Positions 1 to 5,722 of a stretch of DNA of 7,702 nt are shown here, one piece after another (positions within the stretch are counted from its first letter, which is position 1; each line of letters starts with the position of its first letter). The position numbers and the translations under genes were made by a program. Source of the stretch: an uncultured Acholeplasmataceae bacterium (GTDB lineage: Bacteria; Bacillota_I; Bacilli_A; Acholeplasmatales; Acholeplasmataceae); the NCBI GenBank assembly GCA_937983315.1, contig CALKAH010000053.1:1-7702 (forward strand), written 5' to 3'. The notes beneath the pieces are model-generated. The model did not search any database and was not told where the DNA came from. It was given only the letters and a program-made list of their open reading frames with translations.

Positions 1-47
1 GAGATCGTATTCGGTGACTGGAGTTCAGACGTGTGCTCTTCCGATCT
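1..47 (+). other. Illumina TruSeq i7 adapter, left contig end (artefact)
   Basis: Not genomic. The bases read as the tail of the P7 primer (GAGAT), an 8-base index (CGTATTCG) and the complete 34-base TruSeq read-2 adapter that ends in GCTCTTCCGATCT at base 47. This is established synthetic sequence, recognised exactly. Its reverse complement, carrying the same index, is at the other end of the contig, which fits reads running through short inserts into the adapter and then being assembled untrimmed. In the fmt frame, the last adapter base plus genomic AG makes an artificial TAG stop at 47-49. Confidence 0.99.
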
Positions 48-787
48 AGCTTAAACTAGAGTATAAACATCTTCTCGATTTAGATGTTGATTTAATCATT
101 ACGGCAGCCTATGGTCAAATGTTACCTCAAGAACTTTTAGAACGTTTTGATGCGATCAACGTGCATGGTTCTCTTCTTCCCTCTTATCGTGGTGGAGCTC
201 CCATTCAATATGCACTCTTTGATGGACTGAAAAAAACAGGTGTAACCATCATGTTTATGGTTTATCAGATGGATGCAGGTGATATCATCAAACAAGAAGA
301 AGTGATGATCGAAGAATCAGATGATTATTTAAGCTTATCAACGAAGATGTCTTATGTCGGGGCAAGACTCCTTGATGAAGTCTTAGATCATTATGAACAA
401 GGTGATTTAACATGTTATCCGCAAGATCCATCACACGTCACATTTGCCTATACATTAAAGCCACATGATGAACGTATTCACTTCCATCAAACAACGAATG
501 CGATCATCAATCGGATTCGTGGATTGTCACCTGAACCTGGAGCAACTGCATCGATTAAAAACACGACCATGAAGTTTTATCGCGCCCAAAAAGGTGATAT
601 AATAGAGGAAAATGCAAGACCTGGTACAATCTTAGTTGCGAAAAAGCGTTTGGTCATAAAGACCCTAGATGGATCGGTTGAAATGTTAGACGTTCAAGTG
701 CCAGGAAAACGAATCATGTCAGCGAAAGAATTCCTTAATGGACAAAACTTGATTGATGAAGGTGATTGTTTTGAAGAAGGGAGATAG
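48..787 (+). CDS. fmt: Methionyl-tRNA formyltransferase, 5' truncated
   Basis: Transfers a formyl group from 10-formyltetrahydrofolate to Met-tRNAfMet in the cytoplasm, producing the initiator tRNA. The frame is open from base 50 to the TAG at 785-787 (245 codons visible). The family is usually about 310-315 residues, so roughly the first 65-70 residues, holding the start of the Rossmann-like fold, are missing because the contig ends here. The ATG at 119 is internal, since good Fmt sequence (DVDLIITAAYGQ) precedes it. Visible residues, counted from base 50: the INVHGSLLPSYRGGAPIQ motif with catalytic-type Asn37 and His39, then MDAGD with Asp75; these match the Asn-His-Asp triad of formyltransferases. 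The C-terminal OB-like tRNA-binding domain follows (PGTILVAKKRL...GKRIMSAKEFLNGQ). The next gene starts 5 bases after the stop, and its ribosome binding site lies inside the last fmt codons, so the two are probably co-transcribed and translationally linked. Confidence 0.97.
595..603 (+). promoter_or_regulatory. Possible extended -10 promoter inside fmt
   Basis: A perfect extended -10 element, TGATATAAT (TG at 595-596, TATAAT at 598-603), lies within the fmt coding region. It would start transcription near base 610 toward the two downstream genes. The -35 position (about 575-580, TTTTAT) is poor, but extended -10 promoters can work without one. The hexamer is created by two consecutive ATA isoleucine codons, whereas most Ile codons nearby are ATC or ATT. 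Such motifs arise by chance in AT-rich coding DNA, so this is only a candidate. Confidence 0.25.
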
Positions 788-792
788 TCATT

Positions 793-1368
793 GTGGGAGA
801 TAAATCTGTGAAGAAAAAACTCGTGTACACACGACAAGAAATGTTTGAATTAAACAAGAAGATTTTAATGAAGCGCGGCGTTTCCATCGAATCGATTGCT
901 GAGATCAGTTATAAACAACAATCACGTTATTCGGATAATGTCAGTCGTGAATTATGCGTCGAGTCGGTTGAAAAGATTCTATCACTTCGTGATGTGTTCC
1001 ATCACGTTCAACTCGCCTGTGAAATCGATCGTCTCGCTGAAGAAAAGATGTTTCAAGGTCCCATCCAAGATATTATTTATGAAGATCTTGGCTTATTTGG
1101 TATTGATGAAACCATGGGTCTTGATGTCTCAGGACTTTATGGAACCATCGGTCAAACCAATTTTGGAGACATCGATGTGAATAAGCATGGTATTGTGAAA
1201 CGCTTAAATGATGCAGGCAAAGAAGATGGTATTTGTCATACCTTCTTAGATGACATCGTCGGTGCCATTGCAGCAGCAGCATCCACGCGTGTGGCTCAGG
1301 TTTTGAATGAAGAAATCGCGCATGAAGATATTGGCATCAAACGTCTTTCTATTTTTGATCTCGAATAA
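793..1368 (+). CDS. pgpA: Phosphatidylglycerophosphatase A family protein (YutG-like)
   Basis: A 191-residue soluble protein of the PgpA fold. In the family, PgpA dephosphorylates phosphatidylglycerol phosphate to phosphatidylglycerol; the short Firmicutes YutG-type members lack the membrane helices of E. coli PgpA, and their activity is assigned mainly by homology. Visible signatures: LMKRGVSIESIAEISY near residues 25-40, ESVEKILSLRDV at 57-68, FGIDE at 102-106, YGTIGQTNFG at 116-125 and the hallmark HTFLDDIVGAIAAAAS at 149-164, rich in the acidic residues expected for a metal-dependent phosphatase. The GTG start at 793 is chosen because AAGGGAGA at 779-786 lies at good spacing; a second GTG at 808 would be too far from it. 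It begins 5 bases after fmt, and its stop overlaps the binding site of the next gene, consistent with an operon. Family assignment is strong; catalytic role is inferred. Confidence 0.88.
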   Translation: MGDKSVKKKLVYTRQEMFELNKKILMKRGVSIESIAEISYKQQSRYSDNVSRELCVESVEKILSLRDVFHHVQLACEIDRLAEEKMFQGPIQDIIYEDLGLFGIDETMGLDVSGLYGTIGQTNFGDIDVNKHGIVKRLNDAGKEDGICHTFLDDIVGAIAAAASTRVAQVLNEEIAHEDIGIKRLSIFDLE

Positions 1369-1378
1369 AGGATGATCG

Positions 1379-2689
1379 TTGTTGAAGAAGAAGTTAAGGG
1401 ATAAATGGAATGTAAAAACGCTTGGTAAAGGCATTTTTGCGAAATACTTTGGTTTTGAACAAGGCGTCGATATCACCGATGATGTCGCCGTTCTTTTCCG
1501 TCGTAACGTCGTTATCAAGAACATTGTCTTCGTTTCAAACTTGATGTATTCCGTGATCTTGTTTCTCTTATCTTTATCAACACGAGACCAAGTCACCGAT
1601 TGGATCGTCACGTTTATCGCGTTTCCTTTAACCTATGTGATCAATAAGTTTTTGAACAAATTGATCAATATGGATCCTCATGATAAGACCAAACAATCGG
1701 TTGCTATGTATGTCTCAGCCTTTTATATCTTCTTTTCATCGATCTTGATTTATGCAAGACTCTATCAGAAGGAATACTTTGAGACCGCTGCATACATCTT
1801 GATGTATTATGCGGTTGTGGTGATTTCACTTTATCAGGAACGAAAACTCTTATCTCAATCCTTTCAAGGATTACTTGCATTACTCACCGTCATTCATTTT
1901 ATATGGACTTATAACATTCAACAACTCGTTGAAGGTGAAACCATCATCCAGTTCTTACCTCGTTTTGTGACCTTACCCGAGTTTGGTGATATCTTACTTC
2001 GAACACTGCTCTTCATTCTCTTCTATTTTGTCGTTTATGCGATTGTCTCGATGGGTCAATACATGCAAGAAGAACGTAAAAAAGAACTGATCAAACGTCG
2101 TCAAGTTCAAGGTGACTTCTCACATATCGTGGGTGACCTTTTTTCCGTGGTATTTTCGAGCAGTTATTCATTGATGGATAAGCGTCATGCGGCACAGGTG
2201 CAGATGATGAGTGAGAAACTCGCTGATGATTATGGGTTAGCTCATGAAAAAATAAAAGTCATGAATCAATATGCGTTGATTCATCTTCAGTATCAGGAAA
2301 TCAAAAACTTGCTTAACGATATGAACACATTTGGTGAACAATCCTATGATGTCTTAAAAGAGAAGACTGAATTAGGATCTAAGATCGCAAAAAGAATGCA
2401 ACTTGCTCAAAAATGTGAAGACATTGCACGCGCACACATCGAAGATACAGCCAATGAAAAATTCTTAAAGGAAATGCTTCTCATTCAACCTGAAATCGAA
2501 TCACAAATCATTTTACTCGCTGATCTCTACATCACCATGCGTGGACCCAAATCGTACAAGAGACCCATGGCGCATTCGATTGTCCTTAAATCCTTTCAAA
2601 CCGATCTTGGCAATTATTTTGATTATGATTTAAAAGAACGCTTTTTGAAGTTTCATGATGAATTTGCCGAGATGTATAACAATTTCTAA
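1379..2689 (+). CDS. Six-helix membrane protein with degenerate HD-GYP-like cytoplasmic domain
   Basis: No characterised gene recognised. About 436 residues. Residues 1-43 are basic and likely cytoplasmic. Six hydrophobic segments follow at roughly 44-66, 74-92, 108-127, 134-152, 162-178 and 207-227, and then a charged, helical, probably cytoplasmic region 228-436. That region reads like the helical order of an HD-GYP phosphodiesterase: KRHAAQV (269-275), LADDYGL (281-287), YALIHLQYQEI (298-308, where HD-GYP has AALLHDIGKI) and IILLADLYITMRGPKSYKRP (377-396, where HD-GYP has the VADvyDAlts.RpYR segment), then NYFDYDLKERFLKF. His270, His302 and Asp382 are retained, but the Asp of the HD pair is Leu303 and the HHE...GYP stretch is reduced to AHIEDTANEK, so it is probably not a working phosphodiesterase. 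A ligand-sensing or scaffold role is a guess. Start is TTG at 1379 or the adjacent TTG at 1382; AAAGGAT at 1367-1373 serves either. It lies 10 bases after the pgpA-like gene. I see no convincing terminator after it. Confidence 0.8.
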   Translation: MLKKKLRDKWNVKTLGKGIFAKYFGFEQGVDITDDVAVLFRRNVVIKNIVFVSNLMYSVILFLLSLSTRDQVTDWIVTFIAFPLTYVINKFLNKLINMDPHDKTKQSVAMYVSAFYIFFSSILIYARLYQKEYFETAAYILMYYAVVVISLYQERKLLSQSFQGLLALLTVIHFIWTYNIQQLVEGETIIQFLPRFVTLPEFGDILLRTLLFILFYFVVYAIVSMGQYMQEERKKELIKRRQVQGDFSHIVGDLFSVVFSSSYSLMDKRHAAQVQMMSEKLADDYGLAHEKIKVMNQYALIHLQYQEIKNLLNDMNTFGEQSYDVLKEKTELGSKIAKRMQLAQKCEDIARAHIEDTANEKFLKEMLLIQPEIESQIILLADLYITMRGPKSYKRPMAHSIVLKSFQTDLGNYFDYDLKERFLKFHDEFAEMYNNF

Positions 2690-2710
2690 GGAAATTCTTA
2701 AACGTTTGAA

Positions 2711-2739
2711 TTGACTTTTTCACGATCTTCATGTATCCT
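2711..2739 (+). promoter_or_regulatory. Likely promoter of the metK leader
   Basis: TTGACT at 2711-2716 (five of six to the -35 consensus) and TATCCT at 2734-2739 as a weaker -10 are separated by 17 bases. Transcription would start near 2746, about 20 bases before the riboswitch P1 stem, as expected for an S-box leader. Confidence 0.6.
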
Positions 2740-2768
2740 TAATGAGGATTACAATTACATCTGTTTCA

Positions 2769-2863
2769 CTTATTCAGAGCTACCGAGGCTAGTGACCGAT
2801 GACGTAGCAGCAACCTATTGGATTAGGTGCTCAGTACGAGGGGTTAAGTGACCCATCAATAAG
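2769..2863 (+). ncRNA. SAM-I (S-box) riboswitch aptamer
   Basis: A cis-acting RNA that binds S-adenosylmethionine and switches metK off when SAM is plentiful. Four helices can be drawn by eye. P1 is CTTATT 2769-2774 with AATAAG 2858-2863. P2 is GCTAC 2779-2783 with GTAGC 2804-2808, containing the kink-turn-like CGAGG...GATGAC. P3 is ACCTA 2813-2817 with TAGGT 2824-2828. P4 is GGGT 2841-2844 with ACCC 2851-2854. Conserved S-box strings are present: CAGAG after P1, GATGA, GCAACC at 2810-2815 and AGGTGCT at 2825-2831. The apical P2 part is diverged: the usual GGG...CCC is reduced to GG/CC, and I could not find a convincing loop pseudoknot with the P3-P4 junction. Position directly before metK and the terminator that follows support the call strongly. 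No covariance-model search was possible here. Confidence 0.88.
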
Positions 2864-2895
2864 GAAAAATCCCAGTCAATATGGTGTTTCTCCTT
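2861..2895 (+). promoter_or_regulatory. Antiterminator of the SAM riboswitch
   Basis: AAGGAAAAA at 2861-2869 can pair with TTTCTCCTT at 2887-2895: five pairs, one A-C mismatch, then three pairs. The first three bases of the left arm (2861-2863) also belong to the P1 stem, and the right arm is most of the 5' arm of the terminator. The P1 stem (SAM bound) and the antiterminator (SAM free) are therefore mutually exclusive, the standard S-box transcription attenuation arrangement. Pairing is seen directly; the switching is inferred. Confidence 0.75.
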
Positions 2896-2913
2896 CGAGA
2901 AGCACTTTTTTTT
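2884..2913 (+). terminator. Intrinsic terminator, expression platform of the SAM riboswitch
   Basis: GTGTTTCTC at 2884-2892, loop CTTC at 2893-2896 and GAGAAGCAC at 2897-2905 form a nine-pair hairpin with one G-U pair, followed by eight T residues at 2906-2913. It sits between the aptamer and the metK ribosome binding site, so premature termination here would prevent metK expression when SAM is bound. It may also stop any read-through from the fmt operon upstream. Confidence 0.92.
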
Positions 2914-2917
2914 GGAA

Positions 2918-2924
2918 AGAGAGG
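2918..2924 (+). promoter_or_regulatory. Ribosome binding site deciding the metK start
   Basis: AGAGAGG ends seven bases before the ATG at 2932. The in-frame ATG at 2881 has no such site and lies at the foot of the terminator hairpin, so 2932 is the real start. Confidence 0.85.
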
Positions 2925-2931
2925 TTTTAAC

Positions 2932-4080
2932 ATGATTAAATTATTTAGTAGTGAATCGGTGACTGAAGGCCATCCTGATAAAGTCGCGGATTATATCTCC
3001 GATTCGATCTTAGATGCTGCACTTGAACAAGATCCTCACGCACGTGTCGCTTGTGAGACAGCAGTAACTACCGATTATGCGTTATTGTTTGGTGAAATCA
3101 CAACGACTGCAACCATCGATTTTGACGGTGTCGTCAGAGAAGCCATTCGTCACATTGGTTACAATAAAAAGGAATATGGGTATAATGCAGACGATGTTGT
3201 CGTTGATGTTCGCATTAAACCTCAATCACCTGATATCGCGATGGGTGTCGATGAAAAAGAAAACAAAGAACAAGGCGCAGGTGATCAGGGTCTGATGTTT
3301 GGATATGCCACTAACGAAACGATGACATTGATGCCACTTCCTATCTATTTAGCGCACCGACTTGCAGAACGATTAAGTGTTGTTCGAAAAGAAAATATTA
3401 TTCAAGGACTAAGACCTGATGGCAAGACACAAGTCACGGTTGCTTATAATGAAAAAAATCAACCTATTTCCATTCATACCGTTGTTTTATCAACACAACA
3501 TGATGAGTCATGGGAACAACCTGATTTGAAAAAGGAAGTACTCAAGCACGTCATTGAACCTGTCTTAAGAGGATACGATACATCAGAAACCATCTACCAA
3601 ATCAACCCTACGGGACGTTTTGTCATCGGTGGTCCACATGGTGATGCAGGATTAACAGGTCGTAAAATCATCGTTGATACCTATGGTGGTTATGCACGCC
3701 ATGGTGGTGGAGCATTCTCAGGAAAAGATGCATCCAAGGTTGACCGAAGTGCAGCTTACATGGCACGTTATATCGCAAAGAATATTGTCGGTTCTGGTAT
3801 TGCAGATCAATGTGAAATTCAAATCGCGTACGCCATTGGTGTAGCAAAACCTGTCTCACTTTTAATCAATACCTTTGGTACAGAACGTGTCTCACTGGAT
3901 AAGATCTATGATGCCGTCAATAAGAACTTTGATCTTCGTCCTGCATCCATCATTAAAACCTTAGACCTCAAGCGTCCTATCTTCAAAAAAACGGCAAACT
4001 ACGGCCATTTTGGACGAAATGATGAAGCATTCACATGGGAAAGACTCGATAAGATTGAAATCTTTAGGAAACTAGTATAA
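2932..4080 (+). CDS. metK: S-adenosylmethionine synthetase
   Basis: Makes S-adenosylmethionine from methionine and ATP in the cytoplasm, releasing phosphate and pyrophosphate; SAM is the cell's main methyl donor. The 382-residue product begins [17 protein letters not shown], the usual MetK N-terminus with the GHPDK motif at 13-17. It has the signature [12 protein letters not shown] at 115-126, the central [15 protein letters not shown] stretch at 233-247 and the glycine-rich phosphate loop [15 protein letters not shown] at 258-272. It ends with the common YGHFGR...F.WE region at 357-370. Length is normal for the family (about 380-400). The frame is open upstream to an ATG at 2881, but those 17 codons ([17 protein letters not shown]) are a translation of the terminator and ribosome binding site and have no MetK similarity. 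Expression is controlled by the SAM-I riboswitch in front of it. No terminator separates it from the next gene. Confidence 0.98.
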   Translation: MIKLFSSESVTEGHPDKVADYISDSILDAALEQDPHARVACETAVTTDYALLFGEITTTATIDFDGVVREAIRHIGYNKKEYGYNADDVVVDVRIKPQSPDIAMGVDEKENKEQGAGDQGLMFGYATNETMTLMPLPIYLAHRLAERLSVVRKENIIQGLRPDGKTQVTVAYNEKNQPISIHTVVLSTQHDESWEQPDLKKEVLKHVIEPVLRGYDTSETIYQINPTGRFVIGGPHGDAGLTGRKIIVDTYGGYARHGGGAFSGKDASKVDRSAAYMARYIAKNIVGSGIADQCEIQIAYAIGVAKPVSLLINTFGTERVSLDKIYDAVNKNFDLRPASIIKTLDLKRPIFKKTANYGHFGRNDEAFTWERLDKIEIFRKLV

Positions 4081-4083
4081 AAT
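4055..4083 (+). promoter_or_regulatory. Possible internal promoter at the metK 3' end
   Basis: TTGAAA at 4055-4060 and TAAAAT at 4078-4083 each match five of six consensus bases and are separated by 17 bases. Transcription would begin near 4090, giving a very short leader that just includes AGGTGA for the next gene. The match overlaps the metK stop codon. It could be chance in AT-rich DNA; if real, it would free the two downstream genes from SAM control. Confidence 0.3.
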
Positions 4084-4090
4084 AGAGACT

Positions 4091-4096
4091 AGGTGA
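4091..4096 (+). promoter_or_regulatory. Ribosome binding site deciding the DUF3137 gene start
   Basis: AGGTGA is a perfect match to the 16S rRNA tail and lies five bases before ATG at 4102. The in-frame GTG at 4093 falls inside this site and is therefore unlikely to be the start. Confidence 0.8.
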
Positions 4097-4101
4097 TTTC
4101 T

Positions 4102-5004
4102 ATGGACCAACTCAACGGACTTGAACAAAAACGATTAGCCATCTTTAAAGATTATCAAGGTGTACAGAAAAAAGGTATTCTTTTTCTTGTCATTGCCATC
4201 ATGATCGGCGTGATATCTTTTCTTACGCAAGTCCCCATTCTCTTCATTCCTGCAGTGATTTTAGCGATTGTTTCTTTCGTCTTTTTTGGTAAAGCAGCAT
4301 CCCATTATTCGAACTTTAGAAACATCATTAAAAAAGAACTGATTGTCACACTGCTCAAAGAATCATTTACCGATGTTCGCTATGAACCACATATTCACAT
4401 TCCGATTTCGACAATTATGGAAACAGGAATGGTCAAACGTCCTGATCGCTACACCGGTGAAGATTATATCTCAGGAACGTATAAAGGTGTGACCTTTGAA
4501 GTCTCAGACATCGACTTAAAAGAACGTGTTGAAACAAGAGACTCAAAAGGTAATGTTCATGTCTCCTACCAAACATATTTCAAAGGTCGATGGTATATCT
4601 ACCGATTTGAAAGACAGTTCAAGCATATCTTAAAGATTGCTGAAGGACGTGGCTGGCAAGTGAACACGAGAAACCTAGAAAAAATCGAAGTTGAATCGAT
4701 TGAATTTAACAAAAAGTTTTCGATCTGGGCTTCCAATCAAGAATATGCGTTCTATCACATCACATCAAGTATGATTGAGAAACTGATGGAACTTGAAAAG
4801 CTTCACAAAGGATCCATTCTCTACTGTTATCAAGGTAATGAACTTCATGTCGGTGTGAACGACAGAAGAGACTACATGGAAGTCTCACTCAAAACACCCC
4901 TCAATGAAGAATCACTCAAGGACTTCATGGTCGATATTGACATGATTCCAGCCATCATTAATGAATTGAAACTCGATAGTCAAAAATTTAAAAATACACT
5001 CTAG
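4102..5004 (+). CDS. DUF3137-family membrane protein
   Basis: A 300-residue protein of unknown function. A short N-terminal helix (1-23) precedes two hydrophobic segments at about 24-41 and 45-63, which should form a membrane hairpin. The remaining 235 residues are soluble and probably cytoplasmic. Their pattern (DVRYEPHIHIPISTIMETGMV, RYTGEDYISGTYKGVTFEVSDIDL, a repeated aromatic KGRWYIYRFERQFK strand and a C-terminal LYCYQGNELHVGVNDRRDYMEV segment) matches what I know of DUF3137 proteins, which are commonly encoded beside lemA. That pairing is seen here: the TAG stop at 5002-5004 overlaps the AGGAGG of lemA. No catalytic motif is visible. The gene lies 21 bases after metK with no terminator between, so it is probably read from the SAM-controlled transcript. 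The family call comes from pattern recognition and context, without a profile search. Confidence 0.78.
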   Translation: MDQLNGLEQKRLAIFKDYQGVQKKGILFLVIAIMIGVISFLTQVPILFIPAVILAIVSFVFFGKAASHYSNFRNIIKKELIVTLLKESFTDVRYEPHIHIPISTIMETGMVKRPDRYTGEDYISGTYKGVTFEVSDIDLKERVETRDSKGNVHVSYQTYFKGRWYIYRFERQFKHILKIAEGRGWQVNTRNLEKIEVESIEFNKKFSIWASNQEYAFYHITSSMIEKLMELEKLHKGSILYCYQGNELHVGVNDRRDYMEVSLKTPLNEESLKDFMVDIDMIPAIINELKLDSQKFKNTL

Positions 5005-5018
5005 GAGGAAGAAAAATT

Positions 5019-5576
5019 ATGCCAGGATTATACATTGGACTTGCGTTAGGTTTAGTCGCTCTGATTATCATCGGTTGGATCATTACCACCATCAACAGCT
5101 TTAGAGTCATGCTCGTTAAGATTGATGAATCAGAATCAAGTATTGACGTTGCGTTAACAAAGCGCTTCGATTTATTATCTAAGATGTTTTCTGCGGTCAA
5201 AGGTTACATGAAACATGAACAAGAAACATTGACGAAAGTTGTCCAAATGAGACAACCAGCACATGGTGCACCCATGGCAGAAAAACAAGAATTTGCCAAT
5301 GAAGTGACACGTGGCTTACAAGCGATCAACGTTGTGGTTGAACAATACCCCGATTTGAAAGCCAACCAAAACATGTCTAAGCTTCAAGATGCGACCATCG
5401 AAGTTGAAGAAAATCTTCAAGCAGCACGTCGCGTATATAACTCAAACGTCTCATACTACAACCAAAAAGTTGTTGTTTTCCCAAGCAGCATCATTGCCAA
5501 TTGGAAGAAGTTTGAAAAGAAAGCCTTCTTCGAAGCTGAAGCGATGAAGCGTGAAGACGTTAAATTTGATTTCTAA
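5019..5576 (+). CDS. lemA: LemA family protein
   Basis: A 185-residue membrane-anchored helical protein of the widespread LemA family, whose biochemical role is not known. One N-terminal transmembrane segment (residues 3-26, GLYIGLALGLVALIIIGW...) is followed by a long helical region. Family signatures are SSIDVALTKRFDLL at 40-53 (LemA usually has idVqLkRRydLiPnL), KGYMKHE at 61-67, and ARRVYNSNVSYYNQKVVVFPSSIIA at 136-160, the most diagnostic stretch. The proline usual in iPnL is replaced here (LLSKM). Length is normal. The strong AGGAGG at 5003-5008, ten bases before the ATG, overlaps the preceding stop codon, so coupled translation with the DUF3137 gene is likely. It is the last gene of the metK transcript, ending just before a strong terminator. 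Confidence 0.95.
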   Translation: MPGLYIGLALGLVALIIIGWIITTINSFRVMLVKIDESESSIDVALTKRFDLLSKMFSAVKGYMKHEQETLTKVVQMRQPAHGAPMAEKQEFANEVTRGLQAINVVVEQYPDLKANQNMSKLQDATIEVEENLQAARRVYNSNVSYYNQKVVVFPSSIIANWKKFEKKAFFEAEAMKREDVKFDF

Positions 5577-5592
5577 ACTGATCTAAACCCAT

Positions 5593-5622
5593 GAGGTTCG
5601 TTCATTCGAACCTCTTTTTTTT
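5593..5622 (+). terminator. Intrinsic terminator after lemA
   Basis: GAGGTTCG at 5593-5600 and CGAACCTC at 5607-5614 form a perfect eight-pair stem with a six-base loop, followed by eight T residues at 5615-5622. It closes the metK-DUF3137-lemA unit 16 bases after the lemA stop and isolates secA. Confidence 0.95.
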
Positions 5623-5667
5623 CGCTTCATGAAGATTATGTTAAAATCCCGTAAACAGTGAAATCGC

Positions 5668-5699
5668 TTGTAAAAAGGGCCTTATTATAGTAATATAAT
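5668..5699 (+). promoter_or_regulatory. Likely secA promoter
   Basis: A perfect TATAAT at 5694-5699 lies 23 bases before the secA ATG, with a start expected near 5706. The best -35-like hexamer, TTGTAA at 5668-5673, is 20 bases upstream, longer than usual, and at the ideal 17-base distance there is only TAAAAA. The -10 is convincing; the -35 is not. A promoter is needed here because a strong terminator lies just upstream. Confidence 0.55.
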
Positions 5700-5722
5700 A
5701 AAGACGAAAAGGATGTGTTTCT

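Noticed and set aside
896..1611. Overlapping open frames within the pgpA-like and membrane-protein genes (896-1180 +, 1073-1282 -, 1246-1611 -)
   Set aside because: They overlap well-supported genes, have no recognisable domains and show His/Cys/Leu- or Lys/Thr-rich compositions typical of wrong-frame translation.
2681..2696. Hairpin AATTTC-TAAG-GAAATT at the end of the membrane-protein gene as a terminator
   Set aside because: The stem is six AT-rich pairs and is not followed by a T-run, so it is too weak to call an intrinsic terminator.
2740..2931. T-box or other leader in front of metK
   Set aside because: The S-box elements (GCAACC, GATGA, P1-P4) explain the leader, and no T-box TGGN'CCGCG-type element is seen.
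3077..3859. Overlapping open frames within metK (3077-3295 +, 3668-3859 -)
   Set aside because: Shadows of a strongly conserved gene; the reverse one is rich in His, Gln and Arg as expected of antisense reading of GGT/GCA-rich codons.
4072..4092. CTAGT...ACTAG inverted repeat between metK and the DUF3137 gene as a terminator or regulator
   Set aside because: Only five pairs with an eleven-base loop and no T-run; easily chance.
4093..4095. GTG as the start of the DUF3137 gene
   Set aside because: It lies within the AGGTGA ribosome binding site that is properly placed for ATG at 4102.
4988..5200. Reverse-strand open frame across the start of lemA
   Set aside because: Covers the lemA start and transmembrane region, with no ribosome binding site or similarity I can recognise.
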